Origin: Lachnospiraceae bacterium | Lineage (GTDB): Bacteria; Bacillota; Clostridia; Lachnospirales; Lachnospiraceae | Reading direction: 5' to 3' | Assembly: GCA_017614155.1 (NCBI GenBank) | Contig: JAGACK010000044.1 | Location: 1 to 64,000 of the forward strand | DNA: 64,000 nucleotides | Shown: positions 17,842-26,319 of the stretch, piece by piece | Layout of the letters: the number at the start of each line of letters is the position of its first letter | How positions within the stretch are numbered: position 1 is the first letter of the stretch | Position numbers and translations under genes: made by a program | The notes under the pieces: model-generated | Seen by the model: the letters and a program-made list of their open reading frames with translations, nothing else | Told to the model about the DNA's origin: nothing | Database searches by the model: none

Positions 17842-18918
17842 TTATTTTTCCTTATTTTTCTTGATGAATTCTTCCGGTGTCATCCCCGCGATTTCCTGCA
17901 TATCCGACTCCACCATCATCTTTACAAGTCCCGGGAAATCAACCTTTCTCTTCCATCCGAGTTCTTTTTCCGCTTTTGAAGGATCTCCCCAGAGAAGCTC
18001 TACCTCTGCCGGCCTGAAATACTTCGGATTGACCTCTACCCTGACTATCCCTGTCTTTGCGTCATATCCCTTTTCATTGACGCCCGTTCCTCTCCACTTG
18101 ATATCGACTCCGATATTCTTGAACGCAAGCTCGACAAATTCCCTGACTGAATGTGTCTCATTGCTTGCCAGTACATAGTCACCGGGCTTTTCCTGCTGAA
18201 GCATCAGCCACATTCCTTCAACATAGTCTCCCGAGAAACCCCAGTCTCTTTTTGCATTGAGATTTCCGAGGGAAAAATTCTCATATTTCCCGGCTGCGAT
18301 GCCTGCGACTGCCCGGGTGATCTTTCTTGTTACAAAGGTCTCGCCTCGCCTGGGGGATTCGTGATTGAAAAGGATCCCGTTGCAGGCGTAAAGACCGTAA
18401 GCCTCTCTGTAATTAACCGTGATCCAGTAGGAATAAAGCTTTGCAGCTCCATACGGACTCTTCGGATAGAAGGGTGTTTTTTCCGACTGTGGCGCCGTAT
18501 CGGGAAGCCCTCCAAAGAGCTCTGAGGTAGATGCCTGATAGAATCTGCATTTTACTCCTGATTTCTTGATGGCATCGAGTATCCTCATCGTTCCGATACC
18601 GGTAGTCTCCGCTGTGTATTCAGGCACCTCAAAGGATACCCCGACATGAGACTGCGCCGCCAGATTGTAGATCTCGGTAGGCTGGATCTGCTCTATGAGA
18701 CGGTTAAGGTTGCTTGAATCCGTCATATCCCCGTGGTGCAGGAAAAAAGTACGGTCCTTTATCTCCTTGTTGTAATACAGGTGATCTATCCTGACGGTAT
18801 TGATGCTTGACTGGCGCCTGATGATCCCATGGACCTCATAGCCCTTTTCAAGCAGGAATTCTGCCAGATACGAGCCGTCCTGACCCGTTATGCCAGTTAT
18901 CAGCGCAACATTTCTCAT
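17842..18918 (-). CDS. gmd: GDP-mannose 4,6-dehydratase
   Basis: A 358-residue SDR enzyme that makes GDP-4-keto-6-deoxy-mannose from GDP-mannose. It begins [34 protein letters not shown], the signature of the family. [17 protein letters not shown] sequence ([20 protein letters not shown]), ASTSELFGG and [16 protein letters not shown] carry the catalytic Thr/Ser, Tyr and Lys region. A following [17 protein letters not shown] stretch is also diagnostic. Length is standard. The start shares one base with the previous stop. Confidence 0.95.
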   Translation of the reverse strand: MRNVALITGITGQDGSYLAEFLLEKGYEVHGIIRRQSSINTVRIDHLYYNKEIKDRTFFLHHGDMTDSSNLNRLIEQIQPTEIYNLAAQSHVGVSFEVPEYTAETTGIGTMRILDAIKKSGVKCRFYQASTSELFGGLPDTAPQSEKTPFYPKSPYGAAKLYSYWITVNYREAYGLYACNGILFNHESPRRGETFVTRKITRAVAGIAAGKYENFSLGNLNAKRDWGFSGDYVEGMWLMLQQEKPGDYVLASNETHSVREFVELAFKNIGVDIKWRGTGVNEKGYDAKTGIVRVEVNPKYFRPAEVELLWGDPSKAEKELGWKRKVDFPGLVKMMVESDMQEIAGMTPEEFIKKNKEK

Positions 18919-19871
18919 TAGTCATTCTCCTTTTCTTTTTCTTCTTTTTCCGGTTCCATCCTGTCTATGATGAAGGGAGGCCTGCTCCTCGAGGCATCAA
19001 GGGTCCTCCATACATACTCTCCTATCACACCCACCATCAGCATAACGGCACCTGAGGTAAAAAGATTCAGGCACATTATAGATGCCCATCCGGCGATGGG
19101 AGTTCCCACAACTATCTTTTCAATGATGATCTCTATGATCCAGACAAGGGACAGCACGGCAAATATGAAACCAAGCGCTGTCATGAAGCGTATCGGAAAA
19201 TAGGAAAAGCTCATCATGGAATCAAGCGCAAGCTTTACTTTTTTTGAAAAGGTCCACCTTGAAACGCCCTCTTTTCTCTCATCCCTGTGAAAATAAATCC
19301 GGTCTGTCTGAAATCCGGACCACAGCACCTGGAGAGTCAGGGAGGAATTCTTCTCGCCGAGAAGCTTTAATACCTCTATCACCTTTCTGTCTATGAGATA
19401 ACAGTCGCAGCCTCCGACAGGCATGTTCTTTTCGACAAATTTGTTTATTATCCTGTAATAAAGGGACGCCGCAGCCTTTTTCATGAACGGATCCTCTCTT
19501 CCGTTCCTGACAGCAAGCACAACATCATTTCCCTTTTTCCAGCTTTCATACATCTGCGGTATGATAGCCGAATCCTCCTGAAGATCAGCCTGCTTTGTGA
19601 CTGCGCAGTCTCCGGTGCAGACCGACAGCCCCGCAAGGAGCGCCGCATGCTCTCCGAAATTTCTTGACAGCCTCACGCATCTGATATGCTCAGGATCGTC
19701 TTCCCGGATCTTTTTCATGACTTCCCATGAATTATCTTCAGACCCGTCATCCACAAATATCAGCTCATGATCGCTTATCTCGTTAAATACCTTTTTTTTC
19801 AGATCCTCATACAGCGCTTCCAGCGTATCGGAATTGAAATACACCGGAACCACTACGGAAAGACGGCTCAT
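18918..19871 (-). CDS. membrane-anchored family 2 glycosyltransferase (GtrB/DPM1-like)
   Basis: A 317-residue protein. It begins [23 protein letters not shown], with [14 protein letters not shown] and a QADLQEDSA motif replacing the common DADLQDPP. Two C-terminal membrane helices (about 230-252 and 265-290) follow. Proteins of this form transfer a sugar to polyprenyl phosphate at the membrane surface. It lies between the FdtA-like gene and gmd, so either amino-sugar or fucose donors are possible. Overlaps of one and four bases tie it to its neighbours. Confidence 0.85.
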   Translation of the reverse strand: MSRLSVVVPVYFNSDTLEALYEDLKKKVFNEISDHELIFVDDGSEDNSWEVMKKIREDDPEHIRCVRLSRNFGEHAALLAGLSVCTGDCAVTKQADLQEDSAIIPQMYESWKKGNDVVLAVRNGREDPFMKKAAASLYYRIINKFVEKNMPVGGCDCYLIDRKVIEVLKLLGEKNSSLTLQVLWSGFQTDRIYFHRDERKEGVSRWTFSKKVKLALDSMMSFSYFPIRFMTALGFIFAVLSLVWIIEIIIEKIVVGTPIAGWASIMCLNLFTSGAVMLMVGVIGEYVWRTLDASRSRPPFIIDRMEPEKEEKEKEND

Positions 19872-20278
19872 TTCCTGACCTCTTTTGTAAATTCATCGTA
19901 ATTTCTGATGTACTCGCTGCCATCATAGTTTGCATCTGAAAGGCACAGCAGGACGGAATCCGATGAAAAATCATACATATCCTTCCAAACCATGGGCGCT
20001 ATATAAAGCCCCATCCTGGGCTTGTCAAGCTCCACTACTTTTGTCGTAAACCCGTCATCAAGCCTGACTTTGCTGGTACCGGCCACATTTATGAGGACGA
20101 ACTGGCTGTTGCGGTTGGCATGTCTCCCTCTGATGATCTCGGGATCGGAACCGTACATATAAAAGACCCTTTTTATCTCAAACGGTATATCCTTCTCACC
20201 CTCGGCTACAACGAGATTTCCTCTCTCGTCACCGTATTCCTTGAATTCAAGGATCCTGTATTTTTCTTCTAAACCCAT
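19868..20278 (-). CDS. fdtA: sugar 3,4-ketoisomerase (FdtA/QdtA-like cupin)
   Basis: A 136-residue cupin. The region FKEYGDERGNLVVAEGEKDIPFEIKRVFYMYGS, the catalytic histidine loop RGRHANRNSQFVLINVAG and the late VWKDMYDFSSDSVLLCLSDANYD match WxcM/FdtA family isomerases. These convert dTDP-4-keto-6-deoxyglucose to a 3-keto sugar. The next gene upstream in the operon is the matching aminotransferase. Whether the product is the galacto (FdtA) or gluco (QdtA) form cannot be decided by eye. ATG has GGAG six bases upstream. Confidence 0.82.
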   Translation of the reverse strand: MGLEEKYRILEFKEYGDERGNLVVAEGEKDIPFEIKRVFYMYGSDPEIIRGRHANRNSQFVLINVAGTSKVRLDDGFTTKVVELDKPRMGLYIAPMVWKDMYDFSSDSVLLCLSDANYDGSEYIRNYDEFTKEVRK

Positions 20279-20330
20279 TATAGTCTCCTGCGTGAATATG
20301 TGGCTGGGCGCGAGCCCTCAACAGTATGGC

Positions 20331-21422
20331 TTATTGCCAGTTATTAATTGTATCTATAACAGTTTTTACCTCGTCCTTGGTCATGCCGTTATAGATCGGA
20401 AGCGAAAGGACCTCGTCCGACATTGCCTCACTGATCGGGAAATCACTCTTCTTTTTTCCAAGGTAAGCATATGCCTTCTGCAGATGAGGCGGAACAGGAT
20501 AATGTATGATGGTGCCTATCCCCTTTTCCTTCAGATATTCCATCAGCTCGTCTCTTCCGGTACACCTGATGACAAACTGATGCCATGTATGATTGCACTT
20601 TTCCCTGATACGCGGCAGGATGATGAGGGGATTGTCTATGCCTTCTAGATAAGCTTTTGCTATATCATCTCTTTCTTTGTTCAGTTCCTCAAGATGTGTC
20701 AGCTTTACCCTCAAAAGCCCTGCCTGAAGTTCGTCAAGCCTTGAGTTAACGCCAACTTCTTCATTATAATACCTTTTGGCGCTCCCGTAATTTCTGAGCA
20801 TCTTTATCTTTTGCAGATATTCTTCACTATCGGTAACGACAGCCCCGCCATCCCCGAAGCACCCCAGGTTCTTTGAGGGATAAAAAGAAAAACATCCTAT
20901 GTCCGAAAAAGAACCGGTCATCTTTCCGTCAAACCTTGCGCCATGGGACTGCGCACAGTCCTCTACAAGCTTCAGTCCGTGCTTTTTGCAGACAGCGTTT
21001 ATCTTTTCCATGTCACAGGCAAGGCCATAAAGATGAACGGCCAGAACAGCTTTTGTCCTGTCCGTGATGGCTTTCTCGATCTTTTCGGGGTCTATCCCGA
21101 AGTACTCATCGGGCTCCACAAAAACGGGTGTCGCCTGATTCATCGTAATGCCCATTACACTTGCTATATAGGTATTCGCCTGAACTATGACCTCGTCGCC
21201 TTTTCCTATGCCAAGGGCACGGAATGCAAGGTACAGGGCATCCAGCCCGTTTGCTACACCGGCACAGTATCTTCTTCCGACAAAAGAGGCAAATTCATTC
21301 TCAAAAGCCTCTACCTCGCGTCCGAGCACATACCAGCCGGAGCGGAGTACCGATAACGCCTTCTCCTCGTATTCCGCAGCATATTTTTCATATCCCCTGT
21401 CCAGGCGTCCGGGATTTATCAT
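20331..21422 (-). CDS. fdtB: PLP-dependent sugar aminotransferase (DegT/DnrJ/EryC1, FdtB-like)
   Basis: A 363-residue fold-type I aminotransferase. SFYPSKNLGCFGDGGAV contains the PLP-binding lysine (about residue 183). Earlier motifs are VANGLDALYLAFRALGIGKGDEVIVQANTYIASV and VEDCAQSHGARFDGK. Paired with the FdtA-like cupin, it most likely adds an amino group at C3 to give dTDP-3-amino-3,6-dideoxyhexose. No separate N-acetyltransferase gene for that sugar is seen in the operon. The start overlaps the rmlD stop (ATGA). Confidence 0.85.
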   Translation of the reverse strand: MINPGRLDRGYEKYAAEYEEKALSVLRSGWYVLGREVEAFENEFASFVGRRYCAGVANGLDALYLAFRALGIGKGDEVIVQANTYIASVMGITMNQATPVFVEPDEYFGIDPEKIEKAITDRTKAVLAVHLYGLACDMEKINAVCKKHGLKLVEDCAQSHGARFDGKMTGSFSDIGCFSFYPSKNLGCFGDGGAVVTDSEEYLQKIKMLRNYGSAKRYYNEEVGVNSRLDELQAGLLRVKLTHLEELNKERDDIAKAYLEGIDNPLIILPRIREKCNHTWHQFVIRCTGRDELMEYLKEKGIGTIIHYPVPPHLQKAYAYLGKKKSDFPISEAMSDEVLSLPIYNGMTKDEVKTVIDTINNWQ

Positions 21423-22297
21423 ATCTTCAGATCCTCTCTGATATAGGTTTCAAGCGCTTCCTGCCACACGGCAAATGTAAAAGGAGTGGTGAGACGCAGC
21501 ATATAATTATCAAGAATCGAAAATGCCGGCCTTTTTGCCGAAGACGGGTTCATTTTCTCATATTCCTGCGAGGTCACATGCCTGACCTTTGTATTCTTTC
21601 CCGAAAGCTCAAAGATCTTTTCGGCAAAGTCAGCCCAGTTTGTATCTCCCTCGCATGTCCCGTGGAAAAGACCGTAATTCTCGGTCGGAAGCAGAGTCCT
21701 GATGCATTTTGCCAGCTCGGCAGCGCTTGTAGGCGTACCCAGCTGATCATCTACCACGCTGACCTCGTCATGGCTTTCGGAAAGCTTCAGCATGGTCTTC
21801 ACGAAATTGTGACCGTCACCATACAGCCATGCCGTCCTTATTATAAAAAAGGAATCTGTCATCTGCTTTACAAATTCCTCACCGGCAAGCTTTGTCCTGC
21901 CGTATACGCTCTTTGGCCCCACGGCATCAAATTCAACATAAGGAGTTTTCGCATCTCCCGGGAAAACATAGTCTGTCGAGATATGGATAAACTTTGCGCC
22001 GGAGTCTTTTGAGGCTATCGCAAGATTTCTGGGCCCTATGGCATTTATCCTGTAAGAGAGGTCGACATCGCTTTCCTGCCTGTCTACGGCCGTATAAGCC
22101 GCGCAGTTGATCACGGCATAAGGAGAGATCTCCTTTACAAAGGATGTGACCTTGTCAACATCGGTTATATCAAGCTTTATGTCCGCGTTTATGTCTGTAT
22201 TTATCAGCTCATATCCGCCGTCTTCTGAAAAGAGCTTATTTACTGCCCTTCCAAGCTGTCCGTTGCAGCCCGTGACGATGATCTTTTTCGTATTCAT
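21419..22297 (-). CDS. rmlD: dTDP-4-dehydrorhamnose reductase
   Basis: A 292-residue SDR-fold reductase, the first gene of the EPS operon. VTGCNGQLGRAV is the NADPH loop, NCAAYTAVDRQESD the usual RmlD signature. STDYVFPGD and YGRTKLAGEEFV carry the catalytic residues. It makes dTDP-L-rhamnose from the 4-keto sugar. RmlA, RmlB and RmlC are not in the window, so precursors must come from elsewhere. A sigma-A type promoter lies about 35 bases upstream. Confidence 0.88.
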   Translation of the reverse strand: MNTKKIIVTGCNGQLGRAVNKLFSEDGGYELINTDINADIKLDITDVDKVTSFVKEISPYAVINCAAYTAVDRQESDVDLSYRINAIGPRNLAIASKDSGAKFIHISTDYVFPGDAKTPYVEFDAVGPKSVYGRTKLAGEEFVKQMTDSFFIIRTAWLYGDGHNFVKTMLKLSESHDEVSVVDDQLGTPTSAAELAKCIRTLLPTENYGLFHGTCEGDTNWADFAEKIFELSGKNTKVRHVTSQEYEKMNPSSAKRPAFSILDNYMLRLTTPFTFAVWQEALETYIREDLKI

Positions 22298-22328
22298 GCC
22301 TGTTGCTTCCCCTTTACATACAGAAAAA

Positions 22329-22357
22329 AGTATATCATTTTACGCAGTCTCTTGCAA
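22329..22357 (-). promoter_or_regulatory. promoter of the EPS operon
   Basis: On the minus strand TTGCAA (22357-22352) and TATACT (22334-22329) are separated by exactly 17 bases. The predicted start lies about 25 bases before the rmlD ATG. No other comparable promoter was noticed in the tightly packed 16-kb operon, so it probably drives all genes down to 6114. Confidence 0.7.
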
Positions 22358-22410
22358 CTGAACCCATGAAGACTTATATTTAAATAAAAACTGATTATAT
22401 CAGTATAAAA

Positions 22411-22605
22411 TGTGTCGAGAGCTGACAGCTGTTTTCCGAACACCAAGCCCGTCGAGCTTAGCAAACCGGAGGCTTGTAAACCGTCGAGCACGAAGGCTGC
22501 GAGCGCAGCGAGCAGAACGGCGGCGGAGACGGTTTTGTTACAAGACGAACGGTGAGCTTAGCGAGATCGGAGCCGTGAGGAAAACAGTTTGTCAGTCGAG
22601 ACACA
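22411..22605. repeat. nested palindromic element A
   Basis: Outer arms TGTGTCGAGAGCTGACAG... (22411-22437) and GGAAAACAG...ACACA (22579-22605) are imperfect reverse complements. An inner pair, CTTGTAAACCGTC (22473-22485) and 22528-22544, matches apart from a 3-4 base interruption. The centre GCTGC-GAGC-GCAGC (22496-22509) forms a third hairpin. GAGCTTAGC occurs twice, exactly 100 bases apart (22454 and 22554). It fills most of the gap between the EPS operon and murC. Reading frames across it are Arg-rich and look non-coding. Confidence 0.75.
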
Positions 22606-22642
22606 TTTCAAAAAATCAACATATATATGAGGAGTTTGGATC

Positions 22643-24025
22643 ATGTACAGCGTGGATTTTGATAATATAAACAGTCTTCATATACATTTCATCGGTATCG
22701 GCGGGATCAGCATGAGCGGCCTGGCAAAGCTGCTTCTCTTTAAGGGTGCAAAGGTATCCGGTTCCGACAGGGCCGTATCGGACCTGACAGAAGAACTTGA
22801 AAAAGAGGGGGCTCTGATCTGTTATGACCAGAGCAGGGGTTTTATCCCCGACGGAACTGATGCGGTTGTTGCGACCGCTGCCATAGCAGATGACAACCCC
22901 GAGATCCTGACCGCAAAAAGCCGGGACATACCTATAATGACCAGAGCAGAGCTTTTGGGCCAGATCATGAAACTCTATGAGCTCCCGATCTCCATAGCGG
23001 GAACTCACGGCAAGACCACCACTACTTCCATGCTGACCCAGATACTGCTTGATTCCGACTGCGACCCGACCTCATCCATAGGCGGGATCCTGCCCTCCAT
23101 AGGCGGGAACTTCAGGATCGGTTCGGACAGATACTTTGTCATGGAGGCCTGCGAATACACTAATTCATTTTTGAGCTTTTTCCCGAAGATCGCAGTGATT
23201 CTCAATATTGATGCCGATCATCTGGATTTTTTCAAAGATCTGTCACAGATCAGGGCTTCCTTCAGGGCCTTTGCCCGTCTTCTTCCCGATGACGGAGTGC
23301 TCATCATCAACGGCCACACGGAAAATCCTGATGAGATAACAGACGGCCTGAAGTGCAGGGTGATGACCTTTGGCATCGGAGAAGGCTTTGATGTATCCGC
23401 ATCGGATATAACCTTTGATGAGACAGGCCATCCGTCCTTTGTGGCAGACATTGGCGGATCAAAGGAAAGATTCACGCTTTCCGTGCCCGGAGAGCACAAT
23501 GTCCTGAATGCCTGTGCCGCCATAGCCGCAGCTTTTATCCTCGGCATTCCTTTTGACAGCATGAGAACTGCCCTGAAGAGCTTTTCCGGAACCGACAGAC
23601 GCTTTGAGTTCAAGGGAAGAAAAAACGGTTTTTCCATTATAGACGATTATGCCCACCATCCCACGGAGATAAAGGCCACCCTGACAGCCGCAAAAAAATA
23701 CCCGCACAAAAAGATCCGTGTCGTCTTTCAGCCTCACACTTACTCAAGGACAAAAGCTCTTCTGGATGATTTTGCCGATGCCTTAAGCCTTGCGGACGAA
23801 GTCATCCTGGCCGATATCTACGCCGCCAGGGAGACCGACAATCTGGGCATCAGTTCGCTTTCTCTCAAGGAAAAGCTTGATAAAATGGGGGTTTCCTGCT
23901 GTTATTATCCTTCTTTTGAGGAGATAGAAAAATATATTCTGGAAAATTGTATCAACGGGGATCTGTTGATAACTATGGGCGCCGGAAATGTAGTAAAGAT
24001 CGGGGAAGACCTGCTGAAAGACTGA
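22643..24025 (+). CDS. murC: UDP-N-acetylmuramate--L-alanine ligase
   Basis: A 460-residue Mur ligase that adds the first amino acid to UDP-MurNAc in peptidoglycan synthesis. HFIGIGGISMSGLAKLL near the N-terminus binds the UDP-sugar. GTHGKTTTTSML (about residues 119-130) is the ATP loop. EACEYTNSFL and DDYAHHPTEI complete the family signatures. AGGAG stands upstream of ATG 22643. It lies alone between palindrome A and the replication-loader operon. Length is normal. Confidence 0.95.
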   Translation: MYSVDFDNINSLHIHFIGIGGISMSGLAKLLLFKGAKVSGSDRAVSDLTEELEKEGALICYDQSRGFIPDGTDAVVATAAIADDNPEILTAKSRDIPIMTRAELLGQIMKLYELPISIAGTHGKTTTTSMLTQILLDSDCDPTSSIGGILPSIGGNFRIGSDRYFVMEACEYTNSFLSFFPKIAVILNIDADHLDFFKDLSQIRASFRAFARLLPDDGVLIINGHTENPDEITDGLKCRVMTFGIGEGFDVSASDITFDETGHPSFVADIGGSKERFTLSVPGEHNVLNACAAIAAAFILGIPFDSMRTALKSFSGTDRRFEFKGRKNGFSIIDDYAHHPTEIKATLTAAKKYPHKKIRVVFQPHTYSRTKALLDDFADALSLADEVILADIYAARETDNLGISSLSLKEKLDKMGVSCCYYPSFEEIEKYILENCINGDLLITMGAGNVVKIGEDLLKD

Positions 24026-24203
24026 TTTTCCACAATTTCAACAAAATTCTTCCAACCAATCCGGGAAGCAACTGTCTGTTATTTATTTAGTGCAAATCCG
24101 CCGCTCAAAAAGTTTTAACATTTTCCACTTTGTCCACATCAAGCCGCTTGCTGACAGAGGGTCATTTTGCCCTGTTTCATTTTAAAATTCGTTGTGCTAT
24201 ACT
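24026..24203 (+). promoter_or_regulatory. promoter region of dnaD-dnaC-prs with DnaA-box-like sites
   Basis: Three 9-mers resemble the DnaA box TTATCCACA: TTTTCCACA (24026-24034, one mismatch), TTTTCCACT (24121-24129) and TTGTCCACA (24130-24138, one mismatch). The last two are back to back. A -10 TATACT lies at 24198-24203 with a poor -35 (TTTCAT, 24175-24180). The operon encodes replication-initiation proteins, so control by DnaA is plausible but unproven. Confidence 0.45.
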
Positions 24204-24256
24204 CCATTTCGCTTTGATCTTAAACTGATTTTGAAAACTGTTGTGCGGGAGAAAAA

Positions 24257-25354
24257 ATGGATTCGATAAAGCTTCGCGGAAGCCGTTTCAGCGGCAATAC
24301 AATATTATCCAACTGTTTCATAGACAATTTTCTCACAGGGGCCAATGAGGCCCAGTTAAAGATCTATCTGTATCTTATCCGTTGCATCAGTTCTGATATT
24401 CCTGTGGATGTTTCTTCGATCGCCGATCGTTTTAATTATACGGAAAAGGATGTGTGCCGCGCATTGCTCTACTGGTCCAGGGCCGGTATCATCACTCTTG
24501 ATTTTGAAGAGGATCATTCGATATGCGGCATAACCCTGAACGATCCTGCGGACATCCCGTATGACGGTCAGGATGAAATCCTGCCTGCAAGGTCCGCTGA
24601 AACTACACTTTCATCCGTCTATATGGGCAGGGAGAAAAAATCTCCTGATGTTCACGGATATCCGGCTTCAAAACTGAATTCCTTCAGCAAAAAAAGCGAA
24701 GTCCGCGAGCTCATATTTGCGGTGGAGTCATATCTTCGTCAGACCCTGAGCCGCAGCGACATGGAAAATATCCTTTTCATGTATGACGAGCTTCATTTTT
24801 CCACCGACCTCATAGAATTTCTCGTTGAGCACTGCATCGACTGCGGCGGAAACAGCATGAAATACTTCATGGAGGTGGCCCTTTCGTGGAATGAAAAGGA
24901 TATCCACACCCTTGAGGATGCAAGGGAATATGTGAAATTCCACAATAAAAACGCTTATGCACTGATGAAGGAATTCGGCATCAGCGACAGGCATCTGACT
25001 CCCACGGAGTATGACTATCTGTCCAAGTGGGAGAGCGAGTACGGTTTTGACATCACCATAATAAAAGAAGCAGCCTCGCGCACCATTAAAAGACTTGCAA
25101 AACCGAACTTCACATATGCGGATTCCATCCTTTCAAAATGGTTCTCACAGGGAGTAAAGAGTCTGTCCGACATAGAAGCTCTTGACCGGGAATACGCTCA
25201 GAACGGCAAAAAAGATTACGCCCGGAAAAGGCCGGCATCCCCGGGCGCCGTTACCAACCGCTTCAAGAATTTCTCCGAAAGGGACTATGATATGGATGCC
25301 CTCGAAAAGGAACTGACCGAAAAAAGTCTGGCCAGGGCAGGTAAACGTTCATGA
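24257..25354 (+). CDS. DnaD-domain replication initiation protein
   Basis: A 365-residue protein with two recognisable parts. An N-terminal winged-helix-like region (about 25-100) includes ISSDIPVDVSSIADRFNYTEKDVCRALLYWSRAGIITLD. A DnaD/DnaB-C domain (about 150-235) contains YLRQTLSRSDMENILFMYDELHFSTDLIEFLVEHCIDCGG and YFMEVALSW, both typical. DnaD proteins help load the replicative helicase at origins. The loader ATPase gene follows with an ATGA overlap. GGGAG precedes the ATG at a five-base spacing. Confidence 0.88.
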   Translation: MDSIKLRGSRFSGNTILSNCFIDNFLTGANEAQLKIYLYLIRCISSDIPVDVSSIADRFNYTEKDVCRALLYWSRAGIITLDFEEDHSICGITLNDPADIPYDGQDEILPARSAETTLSSVYMGREKKSPDVHGYPASKLNSFSKKSEVRELIFAVESYLRQTLSRSDMENILFMYDELHFSTDLIEFLVEHCIDCGGNSMKYFMEVALSWNEKDIHTLEDAREYVKFHNKNAYALMKEFGISDRHLTPTEYDYLSKWESEYGFDITIIKEAASRTIKRLAKPNFTYADSILSKWFSQGVKSLSDIEALDREYAQNGKKDYARKRPASPGAVTNRFKNFSERDYDMDALEKELTEKSLARAGKRS

Positions 25355-26319
25355 GCTACAGCCACAAGCAGTTCAATGAGATAATGTCCTCCTACGAGGA
25401 ACAGCGTCGGAAGAATCGGCGGATCCTTGATATGCGGAAAAAAGAGGTCTACGAAAACATACCCGGTCTGAAGGCTCTGGATGATGAAATAGCAGACATC
25501 TCCACAGAGACTGCGATCAGAAATATCACCGAAGGACCACAGTGCATTTCTCCTGCTGTAAAAAAGATCAATGAACTGTCTGAAAAAAAGGCCCTCCTAA
25601 TGAGGGAAAAAGGCTATGATGTTTCATATCTGAAGCCTGTATATGACTGCCCGGACTGCAGGGATACAGGCTACCGGAACGGAACCAAATGCCATTGCCT
25701 GAAACAGAAGATAATAGATGTCATGTACAGGCAGTCCGATATCTATCCAAAGCTGAAAGAAGAAAACTTTGATACTTTTTCCTTTGAATACTTTGACGGC
25801 GATGCACTTCTCCAGATGAAAAAGATCCGCGCACTGGCAGAGGATTTCGTCGATTCATTTGCAAAAAACTATGTAAATATGCTATTCTATGGAAATGTGG
25901 GGAGTGGTAAAACATTTATCACCAATTGTATCGCCGAAAAACTCATAGACAGGGGTTATTCTGTAATATATCTTACTGCTCTGAGGCTTTTTGAACTCCT
26001 GAACGGCCACATCTTCAGGAGAAACGGTTCATCATTTGATGAGGATGCCTACAACAGCCTGTTTGACTGTTCGCTCCTGATCATAGACGATCTGGGTACC
26101 GAGGTCGCAAATTCCGCGACAGTGACAGCCTCTGAGCTCTTTCAGATATTGAACGAACGCGACAATGCCAGAAAATCTACCATCATATCAAGCAACCTTT
26201 CTTTGGAACAGCTCAAGGATAATTATTCCGAACGCTCGTTTTCAAGGATTCTTGGAGGATATGAACTGATCAGGTTTAATGGTGAGGATATCCGATTGAA
26301 GAAACGGAGGCAGGCGTAA
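25351..26319 (+). CDS. dnaC: DnaC/DnaI-type helicase loader ATPase
   Basis: A 322-residue AAA+ protein. The zinc-type cluster CPDCRDTGYRNGTKCHC (about residues 99-115) is common in clostridial loaders. The Walker A motif GNVGSGKTF is at about 180-188 and Walker B LLIIDDLGTE at about 247-256. The C-terminal SSNLSLEQLKDNYSERSFSRI includes sensor and arginine-finger regions. It would open DnaB rings for loading onto DNA. It overlaps the dnaD-like gene by four bases and prs by one. Both helicase (4.8 kb) and loader lie in this window. Confidence 0.92.
   Translation: MSYSHKQFNEIMSSYEEQRRKNRRILDMRKKEVYENIPGLKALDDEIADISTETAIRNITEGPQCISPAVKKINELSEKKALLMREKGYDVSYLKPVYDCPDCRDTGYRNGTKCHCLKQKIIDVMYRQSDIYPKLKEENFDTFSFEYFDGDALLQMKKIRALAEDFVDSFAKNYVNMLFYGNVGSGKTFITNCIAEKLIDRGYSVIYLTALRLFELLNGHIFRRNGSSFDEDAYNSLFDCSLLIIDDLGTEVANSATVTASELFQILNERDNARKSTIISSNLSLEQLKDNYSERSFSRILGGYELIRFNGEDIRLKKRRQA

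Noticed and set aside
21224..22012. 262-aa reading frame on the plus strand
   Set aside because: It is the complement of fdtB and rmlD, which have clear motifs; the plus frame has none.
22410..22670. 86-aa Arg-rich reading frame
   Set aside because: It is made by translating palindrome A and runs into the murC start; no ribosome site fits it.
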